The notes under the pieces are model-generated. The model was given only the letters and a program-made list of their open reading frames with translations, did no database searches and had not been told where the DNA came from. Positions 1-11,700 of a DNA stretch of 64,000 bases are shown one piece after another (positions within the stretch are counted from its first letter, which is position 1; the number at the start of each line of letters is the position of its first letter). The position numbers were made by a program, and so were the translations under genes. The DNA lies in assembly GCA_033030425.1 (NCBI GenBank), contig JAUFSD010000003.1, forward strand, positions 2,294,001 to 2,358,000, written 5' to 3'. This stretch comes from Verpa conica. Taxonomy: Eukaryota > Ascomycota > Pezizomycetes > Pezizales > Morchellaceae.

Positions 1-1471
1 ATAAGACACTCCCAAGGGACCAGTCCAACTTCCCTGCGCTGCTGTCAAGTACCCTTTTAGACAATAGTAGTCTTATAATGTCGGGGTGCCCGTACTGCGC
101 TGCTATCACTAAACAATCCTCCATGTCGTGTGGACTTCCCGCTACTTTTAACAGAATCTGAAAGAAAAAGGTATATCCATGTTCTGCAGTTTTGAGAAGT
201 AGACGTCTATAGTCCATTTCACCTAACCCTTTAAAAATGATATTAAAGTGCTGATCTTTGTGCTCTAGGGCTAAACATTCAAACTTTTGAGCATCGAACT
301 CCAATCCTAATAACTGGAATTGATCTCTCAAGATATTAAGACTGTTTTCGTAGTCCAGTAGCTCACCAAAAAAATCAAATAGCAATCTACTTTTGAGAGC
401 GTCTATAGCTGTTATTCTGGAGGCTGGGTCAGCGACCAACAACTTCCCCAAGAAATCCATCCCTCTCTCGCTTACCCCAGACCCTCGAAGACACTCTATA
501 GAAAAGCCGATATTCTCCCAGCAGAATTGCGAAAGGAGGTCCATATCGATCTCACGCATGTCGTACGCAGGAATTTCTCCCATAGTGCTGCTCGTAGTGT
601 CCACTGACTTAAGCATAAATGGTATTTCTGAAGTCCAAATTTCGTATATCACGCAGCCTAAGGACCACATATCTAGCGCAGTACTGTATGTCCCTCTAGC
701 CTTCCTTGGGGGCCAGAACCCATGTAGCTCTGGAGCCATATATCCCGATGTACCACACCTAGTTCTTAGAGTTGTATCTATTGTAGATTTTGACGTTCCG
801 AAATCGGCAAGTTTGACTTTGATAGGTGAAAAGCAGGAGATAAGAATGTTCTATACATCACTTAGTATGTTATTCAGAAAGACATAGAACTCCCTTGCGA
901 ACCTTGGGGTCCAAACCTTCGGTTTTAGATCACGATGACAGATTTTTTTCCCGTGTAGAACTGCAAGTCCTCTTAAAAGCTGCTCAGTGATTTCCTCGAT
1001 CTCCGGCCGTGCCTTTGATCTATGTTCTTTGAGATATTCTGCCAGATCGCCATTTTCGAGGTATTCCATCGCAACAAAGACGAAATTTTTGTCTTCGTAC
1101 CAGCAGAGGAATTGTACAAATAGATCTTTATCCTAGTAGGCTAATATTAGCTCTAACATTCATAACTTAGAGACTACTCAGAGGCTTACATCGCTCGCTT
1201 GTATCAAGGCATGTAACTCCCGAGAGAAAGAGAAATTCCTACTCTTTTCACGGAAAATCCTTTTTACTGCTCTTAGTTCTCCAGTGAGCTCTCTTTTCTC
1301 GAGCCAGACACTCCCAAACCCTCCCTCTCCAATCATTTCCACCTCCTTCCAAGTCTCTTCGAGCTGCGGTAGACCCCCATTTTCTGCGGGAACTTTGTGG
1401 ATTAGATAGCCCTCATAAAAGGTAGTTTCCAGTTTATACTGATTGATATCGATCGTGGCTGGGGCCTCCAT
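1..1471 (-). CDS. Serine/threonine protein kinase with C-terminal ankyrin-like repeats (3' end beyond window)
   Basis: Three exons, 1471-1190, 1132-917 and 850 to the window edge, joined in phase 0 across introns of 57 and 66 nt with GT..AG ends. Splicing restores a complete kinase core: glycine loop GEGGFG at residues 48-53, the ATP-site lysine in AVKR (Lys70), the catalytic loop HRDLKPKN (160-167, split exactly by intron 2), DFG (182-184), an APE-type motif MAPEL and the DMWSLG helix. After the kinase domain the exon stays open to base 1 and the sequence turns into ankyrin-like helices, for example LVIAAQYGHPDIIRLLLSK. Kinase-ankyrin fusions are known in fungi and are thought to be signalling proteins; the substrate cannot be told from sequence. 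The start ATG at 1471 is the only one ahead of the glycine loop. At least 449 residues are encoded here and the true C-terminus is missing. The kinase assignment is firm; the ankyrin part rests on a short stretch. Confidence 0.85.
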
Positions 1472-3029
1472 CAGTCGCCTAGTCTTGTCCGTGTGTTGTT
1501 CAAGTTAGAGTACCAACAATGAGGCGATCTCGAAGATCATGTGTCTCCTTTAACCCTACCAATCATGTCCATTTATTGAATGCCAAAGACCCGCCTGCTA
1601 CCGCCACTCATATGCGTATCTCCCTGGGCCTGATAGGGTACCGCATGTCTCGATGCCCCCCCCCCAATTCCCCCCGCGCTTGCTAAAAACCCGTATCTGT
1701 CAATTTTCGGGATAGTATTAGTACAACGGGATTTTAGATATAGTTATTTTATTGATATTATCTATTTTATACACCAATTTTCCAGTAGTGGATCGTGGTT
1801 TATGATTAGGAGAATTAGTGTTGATCGGACAGAATCGTGGCACAATCCGGGGGCCCATTTACAAAATTCTACCATAAACACAATTAGCACCAAACTTCAG
1901 GGCCTTGTTCATTTTCATACATGATACATTACACATGACTTTGAGAAACTAGTGATATTTAGAGAATCTCCATATATACAAAATCCAGTCTTGGCGCCCC
2001 AATACAGGATCAGCCTCACAGTCCCTACAATTATGTAACAGTAAAGGCATTTATTTGTTTGTGAGTGGTATAAATCTATTCTCTGAGTTTGTGGCTATCT
2101 ATTCCACCAATAGCCATGGTTATTGGGGGCCAAATAGACCTGTAATGAATAAGGCAAAATGGCTGTTTCTGATGGTTTTCGAGTCACGCTCATCATTTAC
2201 GTCCAAGAACTATACATATGTTGGGGCAACTTGATACCTTTTAAGCTATAGCTCCTACTAGCTCAACCCTATTTAAAACCAGTAGGCCAAAGTAGGGAAC
2301 TAAATATAATGGATCTTGGGACAATGGGGCCCGGTCAGTTTGCTCTCATTATAGCAGGTACGATCCTCAATTACGTCTAAATAAATAGTAGTATATTAGA
2401 TTATTCCAATGAAGCCTTAATGAGATTCTCCCTCCAAGCTTCCTCCGAGAGAAATCCCCGAGAGGCCCCCATAATCCTCGTAGGCCTAAGAAATTCCCCG
2501 TGGGTAGCTTCGTAAATAAATAACCAGTATGAATATATAGAGAGAGGCTGCTAAGATACCTCTAGGGAGGTTGTTATTTTTTTGACAACTGGCTTGGACT
2601 AGTCTAGTCTAGGCGTTGAGGTTGCGTTCCAAGAATAGTCATCTAGCCTAGTTGGGACAGGTAGGTGAGTATTCTAGGCGCTATCAATAGTCTTACGTAT
2701 TCCTAAAGAAACCAGCAATTGTCTTTGATTTAAGCATGTGGACCCGATCGAACCCACCCAGAGGGAAGTATCATACTGGATAAAACCCTGTTAGTGGGTA
2801 TATGAAGTTACATCTTTTGAAAGCTGAAAATAAGTATCTACTTACCAGGCAGAATTAGTCTTATATACATATGCACACCACGACATTCATCTAAGGTGAG
2901 TGGGAGACCGAAAAAAAACTACAATATACAAAAAAAACAGCCATAATTTTCTTTCCCTTTAACTCTATGCACTTCTGCATAGTGCCCTGCCCTGTACACT
3001 AACGCCTTATTGATCATACACCACGATAT
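1472..3029. other. Intergenic, AT-rich, no gene seen
   Basis: This lies between the 5' end of the kinase gene and the 3' end of the next minus-strand gene. The first few hundred bases should include the kinase promoter. Only short open frames with stops and no family motif are present. I see no RNA gene or clear repeat. Confidence 0.5.
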
Positions 3030-3914
3030 TTATTTCCACCACCCAGTAATACTACTCAACACGCCCGTACTCCCTCCCTTTGCCTTCTCCCCCTTTACAG
3101 GGTCATCAGCTCCTGTCCTACCCAGAATATTGCCTCCCGAACCCGTAGGTATCTTCTCATTCACAGGTCCTACAGAGCCTACTGGTGCCCCAGAACCAGT
3201 CACAGTTGGAGTACCCTCAGCAGGATTTTGTGTTCCCATAGAAAAAACTCTCTCTCCTGCCACCGCACCTTCCTTCTCTGGCGGTGTAAGCCCACTCAAT
3301 GCCCATTCCTTCAATCGAGTAGTCATAGGCTTCCCCCTGCGGGCTTCCTGGGCACGACGTTCTGTGTCTTCAATTGCTTGACGAACTGAAACTTCGTCAC
3401 TACCGGCGGCGACTGCAGCGAGAACTTGAGATTCTTTTTGGGACTCCCGGAGGAGCCGTTGTTCCTCAGCCTGTTTTAGGGTTAGTTCTATCTCTGGATC
3501 TCTGGTGGGAGGTAGGAAGTACATATGCTCGCTTCTTCTTTCGTGCAAACATCACCATATCCGTCATCGCAAATACAGTGATACCACCGCATAGAACTAC
3601 CAACCATTAGTACCTCATTCAAATAATATCGCCTCAATTCATATATGAATAGCCAATGCACCTGTAGCCCCAATCAACCCAATTGCAACAACCTTGTGTG
3701 CCCTATCCGCCCAGATTCTCCCACGGTCCACAATACGATCAAAAGTACTAATCTGGTCCACCCTCGCCCTCTTTGCCGCTTCACGCAGACGAGCAACTCG
3801 CTGCTGTGGAGTTTCGCCACCAGTGCTCCCTGAGACTGGAGGAGCACGGGTGAATGCGTGCGGTCCAGTCGCTGTGAACCGGGTTGCATCTGCGACGGAG
3901 CGCGGGGGAGCCAT
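3030..3914 (-). CDS. Conserved fungal single-span membrane protein, function unknown
   Basis: Exons 3914-3662, 3596-3523 and 3470-3030 give 255 residues. Intron 1 (65 nt) has a TACTAAT-like branch site. Intron 2 (52 nt) starts GTACTT and carries an ACTAAC branch site shortly before its CAG. Without intron 2 the reading frame breaks, so it is needed. The N-terminal 70 residues are polar with a basic helix (RVARLREAAKRARVD). One membrane segment follows, roughly residues 75-101 (IGLIGAT..ITVFAMTDMVMF), then a basic ARKKKR stop-transfer cluster. The rest is an acidic/basic helix and a Gly/Pro/Thr-rich tail. The pattern resembles an uncharacterised family of ascomycete membrane proteins that I know only as hypothetical; a mitochondrial location is possible but not shown. 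It shares a 372-bp divergent promoter with the DUF2458 gene at 4287. Confidence 0.75.
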
Positions 3915-4286
3915 TTCGTATGATTTATGATTTTCGGGTGGATGTGCTTGTTTCTTGTTTGGAGGGGCTGTCGTCCAAAGAAATTGATATTTTTTTTGGT
4001 GGGGTGACAGTGGTGATGTTCGAAACCTGGCGTGACCCGAGCAACCACGCTAAGTGCAGGAGCGGTTAGCGTTGTGTCTCGGGTGTAAGCGATAAAGAAG
4101 CGTATCGATTGGGGACCGTTGGAAGTCATCCAAACTCCTTTCTTGTGAGAGATCAGTGTGGGGATCGTGTATTTTATTTCAGTTTCCATATTCATCGCTA
4201 TCCTTTGTGATCTCTCAGTAAAGTAGTTACTAATTGTACTTCATCTCCAAAATACGTACCGTCAAGCTCAAGTTCCAGCCCATAAC
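3915..4286. promoter_or_regulatory. Divergent intergenic promoter region
   Basis: These 372 bases separate two genes transcribed away from each other, the membrane protein (-) starting at 3914 and the DUF2458 gene (+) starting at 4287. Both promoters must lie at least partly here. I cannot identify individual factor-binding sites with confidence. Confidence 0.5.
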
Positions 4287-5195
4287 ATGAACGCCGACGT
4301 AACTCGTCTCCTGAGCATCCTCGCCCAAACAGCCGCTGAAGCACCTCCCTCACAATTCACCCAGGCACCACATCCCCAGTTTCCACCCCATGCCCCTGCC
4401 TCGGATCCACGGCTTCAGCATGGCGAGAAACCGTCACAATACACCCCAGACTCGGCTCCAGCACCACCAGTAGACCCAAAGAACATCACAGACTGGCCAG
4501 CAGCCCTCAAGTATGTTATGAATACAGTCTGCAGGGATGAAGTCGTGATGGCACAAATAAAGAAGGTGTGTCCACTGTGTATGTATAAGGAGGAGATATT
4601 GATGGTGCTAGAGGATGAATCAAGAGCTTATGCTAGTTGTAGATGAAGAAGCATCAGCACGATCATGAGAAGCACTGGTGAGTGAGCGGTTATTACACGT
4701 ATAATAGGGGGTGTCCATCTCAGCTAACTTGATCAGGTGGGCTGGGAGGGAAGAGATCACGAAAAAACACGAAGCTAGGGTAGAGGGTAATAAGAAGGTT
4801 GCTGATTTACTGTATGTTCACCAGACGTCGTGCATTTTACCCCTTGAACTAACAAATATATGGCAAATAGACAAAAACTTGGAACCATGCCCATAGCAAA
4901 TCTCAGTAGTAATCTTCCAGTAAGAACCCAATTTACAATACCAAACCAGATACAAAGTCCTAAAGTTTACCTTAACCCACAGACCCCCGAAAGCGAGAAA
5001 GAGGAGCTCAGAGTCTTCGATCAAAAAGTCCATCTCCGGAGCGAAGAAATGGTCAAACACATGACTACCGAGTTCGCCCAGATGGGTATCCCCTTCTTCT
5101 GCCGAACCTCTCTTCCAGGGAAGGAAGACTCGGAGCTACAAGCACTGAGAAAACGTATTGTAGAGCTGCTGGAGGACTTGTGCGAGGGCGAATAA
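4287..5195 (+). CDS. DUF2458-family protein
   Basis: Four exons, 4287-4565, 4643-4677, 4737-4811 and 4871-5195, give 237 residues. Phases match at all three junctions (0, 2, 2) and introns are 77, 59 and 59 nt with GT..AG ends; the last has a GTATGT donor and an ACTAAC branch site. Exon 2 is only 35 nt. The N-terminus is Pro/Gln-rich. The centre has the family-like stretch HDHEKHWWAGREEITKKHEA assembled across exons 2 and 3, followed by VEGNKKVADLL. The C-terminus has MGIPFF and a final helix RKRIVELLEDLCEGE. This order (HE..WW.GRE helix, then FF, then LLEDLC) is what I recall for the fungal DUF2458 family (Pfam PF10454). Its biochemical role is unknown. A profile search of the spliced protein would settle the family. 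Confidence 0.8.
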
Positions 5196-5581
5196 GCTAT
5201 GGACTTGCTAAGTATGATAGTTGACTGAAGGTAAATGTACCAAAAAGGTGTCTGGCGATATAATGTCATTTGGGAAGTTGTAATATAGAAATAGTAACCC
5301 GTAGCAAAATTAGTTACACTTTTACACCCTTAGGCTGGGTAGCGAGTGCGCCCATTAGACGTTAAACTAAAGGGCTACTAAAACCACCATGAGAGAACAA
5401 AATTAATACCTATATCTAGTAATATTCTATCGACGCCGGCAAGTGATCTTAGATTCTCTATTCCTATATGTAGGAATTCAGATTATGTGGATAATAGGTG
5501 TGGCGCCGCGCCAAGGCGCCACACAGTAACAACATTGGCGCCCCACCACCTGAAGATTTGACGTCCACCCCAACTGCAACA
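5196..5581. promoter_or_regulatory. Promoter and 5' leader region of the mL50-like gene
   Basis: This covers the 3' end of the DUF2458 gene and the upstream region of the next plus-strand gene. Its one striking element is a perfect 10-bp inverted repeat at 5498-5524, listed separately. The frame of the downstream gene remains open upstream to about 5498, but the first ATG in that frame is at 5582. Confidence 0.45.
5498..5524. repeat. Perfect GC-rich inverted repeat (hairpin)
   Basis: GTGTGGCGCC at 5498-5507 is the exact reverse complement of GGCGCCACAC at 5515-5524, separated by seven bases (GCGCCAA). The stem is 90% GC in an AT-rich surrounding and ends 57 bases before the chosen ATG. If transcribed it would form a strong stem-loop in the 5' leader. 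On DNA it could be a palindromic protein-binding site. Confidence 0.8.
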
Positions 5582-6758
5582 ATGTATCGCGCAGCCCCAC
5601 GAATTACACGGCTACGGCTACTCGCCGTCCCCTCTATGCGGCGGCACAAGAGTATCTTTAACATATTCAAACAGGATAAAGGCTTCCTCTCCCGAGACCG
5701 TCTCGCGGGCAAACTGTTCCTCCAAAATACTGATAAGCCGAGCGAGAATGCAGAAGAAGCAGTAAAAAAACCAGAGGGAACCTTCCAAGACCGTCTCAGG
5801 AGAAAATTATACAAAGACCCTGATGCATTGGATTTGAAGACGGAAGAGCCAGCAGCAGACCTAATAGACAATACAGGATATGTAGAGGCATTTGATGGGA
5901 GGGAATTGAAGGTTGTTGGATTGGATCCCGGATTGAAAGATTGGGATGTGCCGACGTATGTTCTCTGGTTCTGCTGGGGTATGGAGAATCAATTGAACTA
6001 ATTGGTCGTTTCCCTACCCCGCCGTGTGTAGCTTCATCACAAATCCCAAGTTCGAAAACCCCGTATCCATCGTTCGTGCCGTTCACCGTGCCATAGTGGA
6101 GGTCTACACGACATCTATCAATGGCCTCCCGGTATCTGACTTCAATGCCTCATATACTGGTCCGGAGGATCTCACTGAGGCTGTCTCCATCCGCTTGTCT
6201 CCTAGTGGTGAGGCCGCATTCGACTATAGTGATCCAGAGATTGAGCGTGGTATCTTGAACTCGCCAAAGACGGAAGCCGAGTTGGAAATTAGGGCATATA
6301 CAGAGGAGGAAGTGTACTCTTCTGAGGAGGTTCCAGAGTGGGTTGAGGAGGGTTTGGCGAGGACTGGATGGGCAGGTCTGGGCCTGATACAGGATGCTAA
6401 GTTTGCGGTTATCAAGAGGGTTGTGCAGCTCACCGGGATTAAGATTCCGGATCCAGAGGTGACGAAAATGAAGACTGTTGCACACTTACGTATGCTTCTC
6501 TTCCCTCTAAGTTCATTCGTATTTATAGATACCACCGACTAACCTGGCTATGTAACAGTTGAACATCTTGAATATAAGCCTAAACCACAGAAGCTCTACG
6601 AAATTCTTGAGGAGTCAGATTTACCTAATATTCCGAATGTAAAGATTTTTGGGAGCAGGTTGAGGCCGTGGGATAAGGAAAGAATGATTGGTAGAGAGAG
6701 GCCGTTCGAGAAGGTGGTCGAGTTTAAGTATCCGTTTGAGGTGCAGGGGAAGTCATAG
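5582..6758 (+). CDS. Mitochondrial large-subunit ribosomal protein mL50-like
   Basis: Exons 5582-5955, 6032-6489 and 6559-6758 give 343 residues. Both donors are strong (GTATGT and GTATGC), acceptors are TAG and CAG, and phases agree. The chosen ATG (MYRAAPRITRLRLL) begins a basic, hydroxylated, acid-free leader typical of mitochondrial import. The body has acidic segments and a conserved-looking block (FENPVSIVRAVHRAIVEVY). The last exon reads LLEHLEYKPKPQKLYEIL, then NVKIFGSRLRPWDKERMIGR. This C-terminal pattern, a PKP..L helix followed by NVKI and DKE..GR, is what I associate with fungal mL50 (MRPL50, Pfam PF10501). The role would be structural in the mitochondrial ribosome. The mitochondrial leader is well supported; the exact subunit is less certain. 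Confidence 0.7.
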
Positions 6759-7158
6759 ATGATAGCGGGAGTGTAAATAAAAATTGAGTTCTTTCCGTTT
6801 TGGGGGTTGGATGTGCATATTTCAAGGGATTATATACTATAGAAAACACCCTAATCTCTTTGATCTAAGGTGTGGGTGCTCCTTGTGCTTCGGCCTTCTT
6901 CTCAATTTTACATTCGAAAGATAGATATAAAGAGAATATTCAAGGCAAGAACTCCTTTCCCATACATGGCCCAAACAAGGTAGCGAGTGATCAAGCATGA
7001 ACGGGACCAAAACTTAGAGCTGAGAAGCCTCTAAGTCTGCGAGCTCTTACCTTAGATGAATACCCCTACTTTTTTATCTATCAAGCCTACAGCTACTACC
7101 TACATCTATAATAAAAGAATCCATCTCCTATCAACTATATATAGTTAAATCCAAAAAT
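6759..7158. other. Convergent intergenic region
   Basis: The mL50-like gene (+) and the oxidase gene (-) end towards each other across these 400 bases, which should hold both 3' UTRs. No further gene or clear repeat is visible. Confidence 0.5.
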
Positions 7159-8795
7159 TTAGAGCCTTGCCAATGTCCCATCTGTCTTGACCCTAACCAA
7201 GTGATCCTTAGAGATCTCCTTCACACTCTTACAGCCTACTAGGTTCATGCAGAGCTTAAACTCTTCATATAATAAACTTAGTGCTAACTCGACACCAGCT
7301 TGGCCGTCGTACTATTTACTCCCATTATACAAGTTAAAACTTTCTTCTGATAATAACTTAGTCAAGGTCAAACATACCGCCAAACCCCATAGTGGGATTC
7401 TTCCGATCCAGCAACAATCTGCTCCTAGAGCTAGCGCTTTAAAGATATCTGTCCCTCGCCTAATGCCGCCATCAATATGGATAGGGATTCTTCCTGCTGC
7501 AGCTGCAACGCACTCTGGGAGCGCATCAAGGGTTGACATTGCACCGTCAAGTTGCCGGCCTAGAATTTTTTTTAAAAAAAGGGGTTTTTGAGTTTGCTCA
7601 AGTCTTAATAATGGTGAGGATGAAACTTACCTCCGTGATTTGAAACAATAATTCCATCCACACCATATTTAATAGAAAGGAGTGTGTCTTCAGCTGTCAG
7701 AATTCCCTTGACCCAAATTTCCATCTTTGTGATACTTCGTAGCTATTTTATGTCGTCTTCCCAATTCAGGGAAGGATCTATCATGATGTCTATCAGCTAG
7801 AGGATAAGACGAGAAGGGGTCTGGGATCAAACCGTTAATGTTCTCCTCAGGTACGTCTGGTGCCTCTAAAACAATTCCCTTAGCTGCTGCCTCCTTCTTC
7901 CTCTCGGCGAGCCTGGTCTGGTAATCAGGAAGCACGGTGACATCTGCAGGGTTTTCAAAGTTCAAAAACTTCAGGTGCGGCGGGAGCTTGAAGCGATTCC
8001 GGACCTCGTTTATGCGACGGCCGAGATACGGAGTGTCGACTAGAAACGGTAGCATTTATTAGTAAGCTACGAGACATGTACTTGTGGGGTGTTTATGTAA
8101 CATACCAGTGAGAAATACTGCTTTAAATCCAGCACCTGAAGAATTGCAGCTGAAAGTAAGACTCGTATGCCCATCTCATGTACTAGACTCTGTAAGAAGA
8201 ACCTACGTTCTGCCCTTCTGACCAAAGCTTCACTCGTCTTTCGGTTCTGAAAGACATATAATTGTATGGCGTAGTCTATCTTTCCTGCACCCTGTTTCAC
8301 TACATCCTCCATTGCAGAGTTTGAGAAACTGCTTAGACCCATGGCAACACCCGCCTTAGCTGCTGCTCCCGAGATTCCAACTTCACCATCCGGGTGAGCC
8401 AGCTTCGCCATCGCTGCCGGAGCAATACAAAGCGGAAAAGATATCTATTTCATTTTAGGTTAAGATCTGCGAATTAAAAAAAACAATCCTAACTGCAAAG
8501 TCTACCACATACTTTCTTCTCCCACATTTCTGTTGTCGTATCCACTTTACTAACATCTCTCAGGACCCTAGGACGTAGCTTGTAGCGATCATACGAGGCC
8601 AAATTGTCACGAAGCCTGGTGGAAGTATCTGTCAGCTGGCTGACTGGCTGACTGAAAATGGCTAATACATTGTTGGAATACTTGCGTTACTTCATTGTCA
8701 GCTCCCGAGTTGTAGTACTCTCGTGTCATCTTGTCCATTTTGTTATGGGCAATCTTTTCGAGATCGTCAATTGAGAGTACTTCGAGATTAGACAT
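7159..8795 (-). pseudogene. FMN-dependent alpha-hydroxyacid oxidase (glycolate/lactate oxidase type), interrupted by one in-frame TAG
   Basis: Eight exons rebuild a full-length family member of 389 codons: 8795-8686, 8615-8513, 8444-8207, 8135-8106, 8039-7833, 7777-7631, 7559-7378 and 7311-7159. All junctions keep phase. Family signatures are present: YYNSGADNEVTLRDN at the N-terminus, [54 protein letters not shown] with the catalytic histidine, and the flavin-phosphate region [18 protein letters not shown]. The enzyme would oxidise 2-hydroxy acids such as glycolate or lactate using FMN and oxygen. The protein would end Ala-Arg-Leu, a PTS1-type peroxisomal signal. Codon 241 (7745-7743) is TAG where the family has Trp after NWEDDIK, so translation would stop before the catalytic histidine. 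Intron 1 is a GC-AG intron and exon 4 is only 30 nt. Every other position looks intact, so this is a very recent null, a polymorphism or a base error. Confidence 0.8.
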
Positions 8796-11700
8796 TGCGT
8801 AAGAATAGCTTAATGTCAAAAATTAAAGTATTTGGTGGAAATATAGATATTGGTATCACGAAGCTCCACGATTACAGACGGGACACTTGAAGAGATACGT
8901 GGAGCTGGCTACCGCCACACCCGGCTTGGCAAATAGCTAGTGCCGACCCACGCTAAGTGTTCACAGAAGATCACTCGGTGATCTCTTGCAAGATCATCGG
9001 CAGTAACGACTCCACCCAGCCATGACGCGTTGAAGACTATGCACCTGAGCTATTGACTCTACATAGTGATAAGCTTAATGAGGTCCTGTCAAAGAGGTAA
9101 GAGATCATTAGGAAGTAGGCGTTCTACAGAGTTAAGAGGGCACTCGTTAGTACATGTAGCTAAGCCAAATCATAATCAATCACTCGACACGATATTGGCC
9201 AATCCTAATGTCTAGGGTCAAATCTTATTATAGAGTCATCAAACCTAAGTCCTACTATTTAATGAGCTACTGGTGATGTTGATGTTGATGGTTTATTATG
9301 GTTAAACTATTACCATTTGTAACTAAGTCAGGCCCCATAAGAATTAATGTATGTGTACTATAGTTTCCGACTCACAAAGAGTATTCTTAAACTCACACTG
9401 AGCTCAATATTATACTCCAGGCTCAGATACTTTCTTCCCTTGAACTAAACTACCCCCACAAAAGAAATCGAGGTTAGAACCTATTCATTTCTACAGATGT
9501 AGCTCATTAGGTGATAGAAAGAGATAACATGACCTCTAAGATAGCATTCATGCTTCAGTAATCGTGAAAGTTCTAGACAAAGAACCCAACTATCTAATCC
9601 CCGGACCCTTCAACCCCCCAGCAGTTCCCATCGAGGTTAAAAATAGATCTGGTGGTACACACTTTGTTCTCGCCTAAAGTTTTATAGCGGTTTCCTCGGC
9701 AAGGATAGTGAGGTCACGCTCCCACATCGTGGCATAGATAAATTCTACCCCTCAATAATGGTCACGATAACATAATACCGGCCCTTTGGCACTTAAAATT
9801 TTTTGCTGCTTCTATTGCTGAAATAGGCGTCTCGAGGTAGATCTAGGTTCGAAAGCAAATTTTAACGCTGTTAAGACGACCACACCCACTAATGTCAACT
9901 ACTGAAGTACTTTTACAAGCCTTACACCCTGTCTCGGTATTATAGAGACCTAGAAATCATCCCTCCACAAGCTTAATCTATAGTCTAGAATTACAAAAAC
10001 AGTAAATCCAAGATGCAAGAAACATGACCGAGTACCCCGGAGTGATATATCATGACTGACAATCTTGCTTATGTTATTTCCCCACTATCAATCTATTGAA
10101 TCTGCGCTATACCTATTTTGAGACGACCTACAGCATAACATGGTCTCTTTATAAATGTTGTAGTACCAATTGTAAGCATGACATATGTATCTATCCATAT
10201 TCGAACAACCAGGCCCTTATCCATCAAAAAAAAAAACAATCAATAGCGATAAGGGTATTAATGTTTACTATTCCCAGATCCCCGACTTTTCTACAGATTG
10301 AAAGAAAGAAAAAATCGTACAAAGTATCCTAAGGCCCCCAACTCCCCGTAAGCACACAAAGACGTAACAGCTCTGATCCTTACCATGTAACACAAGCGAG
10401 AGCAACCTATCCATCAAATAAGACGTACCAAGTGATCTTGTTTTCCCTTACAGCATCTTATCTCTGCAGTGAACATTCACTAGAGCGCGTGGGGATTAAG
10501 TTATCGAAAGTCTTAGATGTGATAGATCACACAAAAAGTAGGAGGGAGTGGGGAGAAAGTGACATGTGGGGTAATATCTACGCTTTACTCAAGAGAGGAT
10601 TAAAGACAACGCCACCAACTTCTCATTCTTACGGCGGTTATTACTGCCGTTGTTAGGGCCTCCAAGATACAGACGACTTTTTAGAGTGTATCACCACGAA
10701 CTAGTCAGAACCTGTTCCGGAGTCTCGGAACCTTCCCGAGCCAGGGTCCCACCCTTTTTTTTTCTTTTTTCTTTCTTTTTTATGTAATTACTATTCTAGA
10801 TCTCCTACCCTGGAAACCGGAGAAGTCCGAAAAAAAAGATCGAATATCAGGAGACCGTTGATATTGTAGCCAGTAAGACAAAGCGTGAGTGATTCCTTTT
10901 CTTGGGACTTGAGTGGTCGATCGGAGTATTTTATACTCATCTATAGCTGAGGTATAGCTAGCCCCGTCAACTTCGGAAATGCGGAGATGGTTTGGAGCAG
11001 GCATGAATGAATGAATTAATCATAAGTACATGGGTTTGGAGCAGGAAAGGTTCGTAAATAAAAAGGAATATAAAGATTCAGAAAACTTGTTGTAAATAGT
11101 CATATTTCTACCATGCTATAATGGCTGAAGAGTGGGGTAGGCTTGATTAATAGATATTTGTAATGTTCAAGAGACAACTCGCTGTCTTTATGTGCAACTA
11201 TCAGTGTGTAAACACTATTAAAGCTTTAAAAATATTCCCGTCCTACTATCAAAGTAAGAGCTGTTGGGAAAGTAGTACCCCACATCTTTTAGAGAGTGAA
11301 GTTTAGACTTCTCCGACACTTATACCTAATAGCTAAGATATAAAACATGGCTCACATTCTAAATATTTCAAATACCTCCAGTACGTACATTCGTGCATAT
11401 TGAGGAGTCCTTTGCATTCTGGGCTTAGCCAGGTCATGTCTAAAATGCAGGTATCCGTGCCTTTAGAAGCATCTATCAGGCGGCTGTTTTAGATATATGT
11501 TCCATCCCGTTTTTCAGGGGACCCTTTTTCCATGCAAGGTGTTCGACCAATTTTACAAATAGGCTAGTCGATTTGAGGGCAGAAAAAAACACCCACATCA
11601 GCTGCCTCATCTCCAAATTAAGACTAGTAGATGACAAACAGATGGTATCGATATCTCTATACTCACATTACTACGCACAAATATCATATAATACAGTAAA

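Noticed and set aside
3488..3673. Apparent frameshift between the membrane segment and the C-terminal part of the 3030-3914 gene
   Set aside because: A 52-nt intron with an ACTAAC branch site resolves it, so no frameshift is needed.
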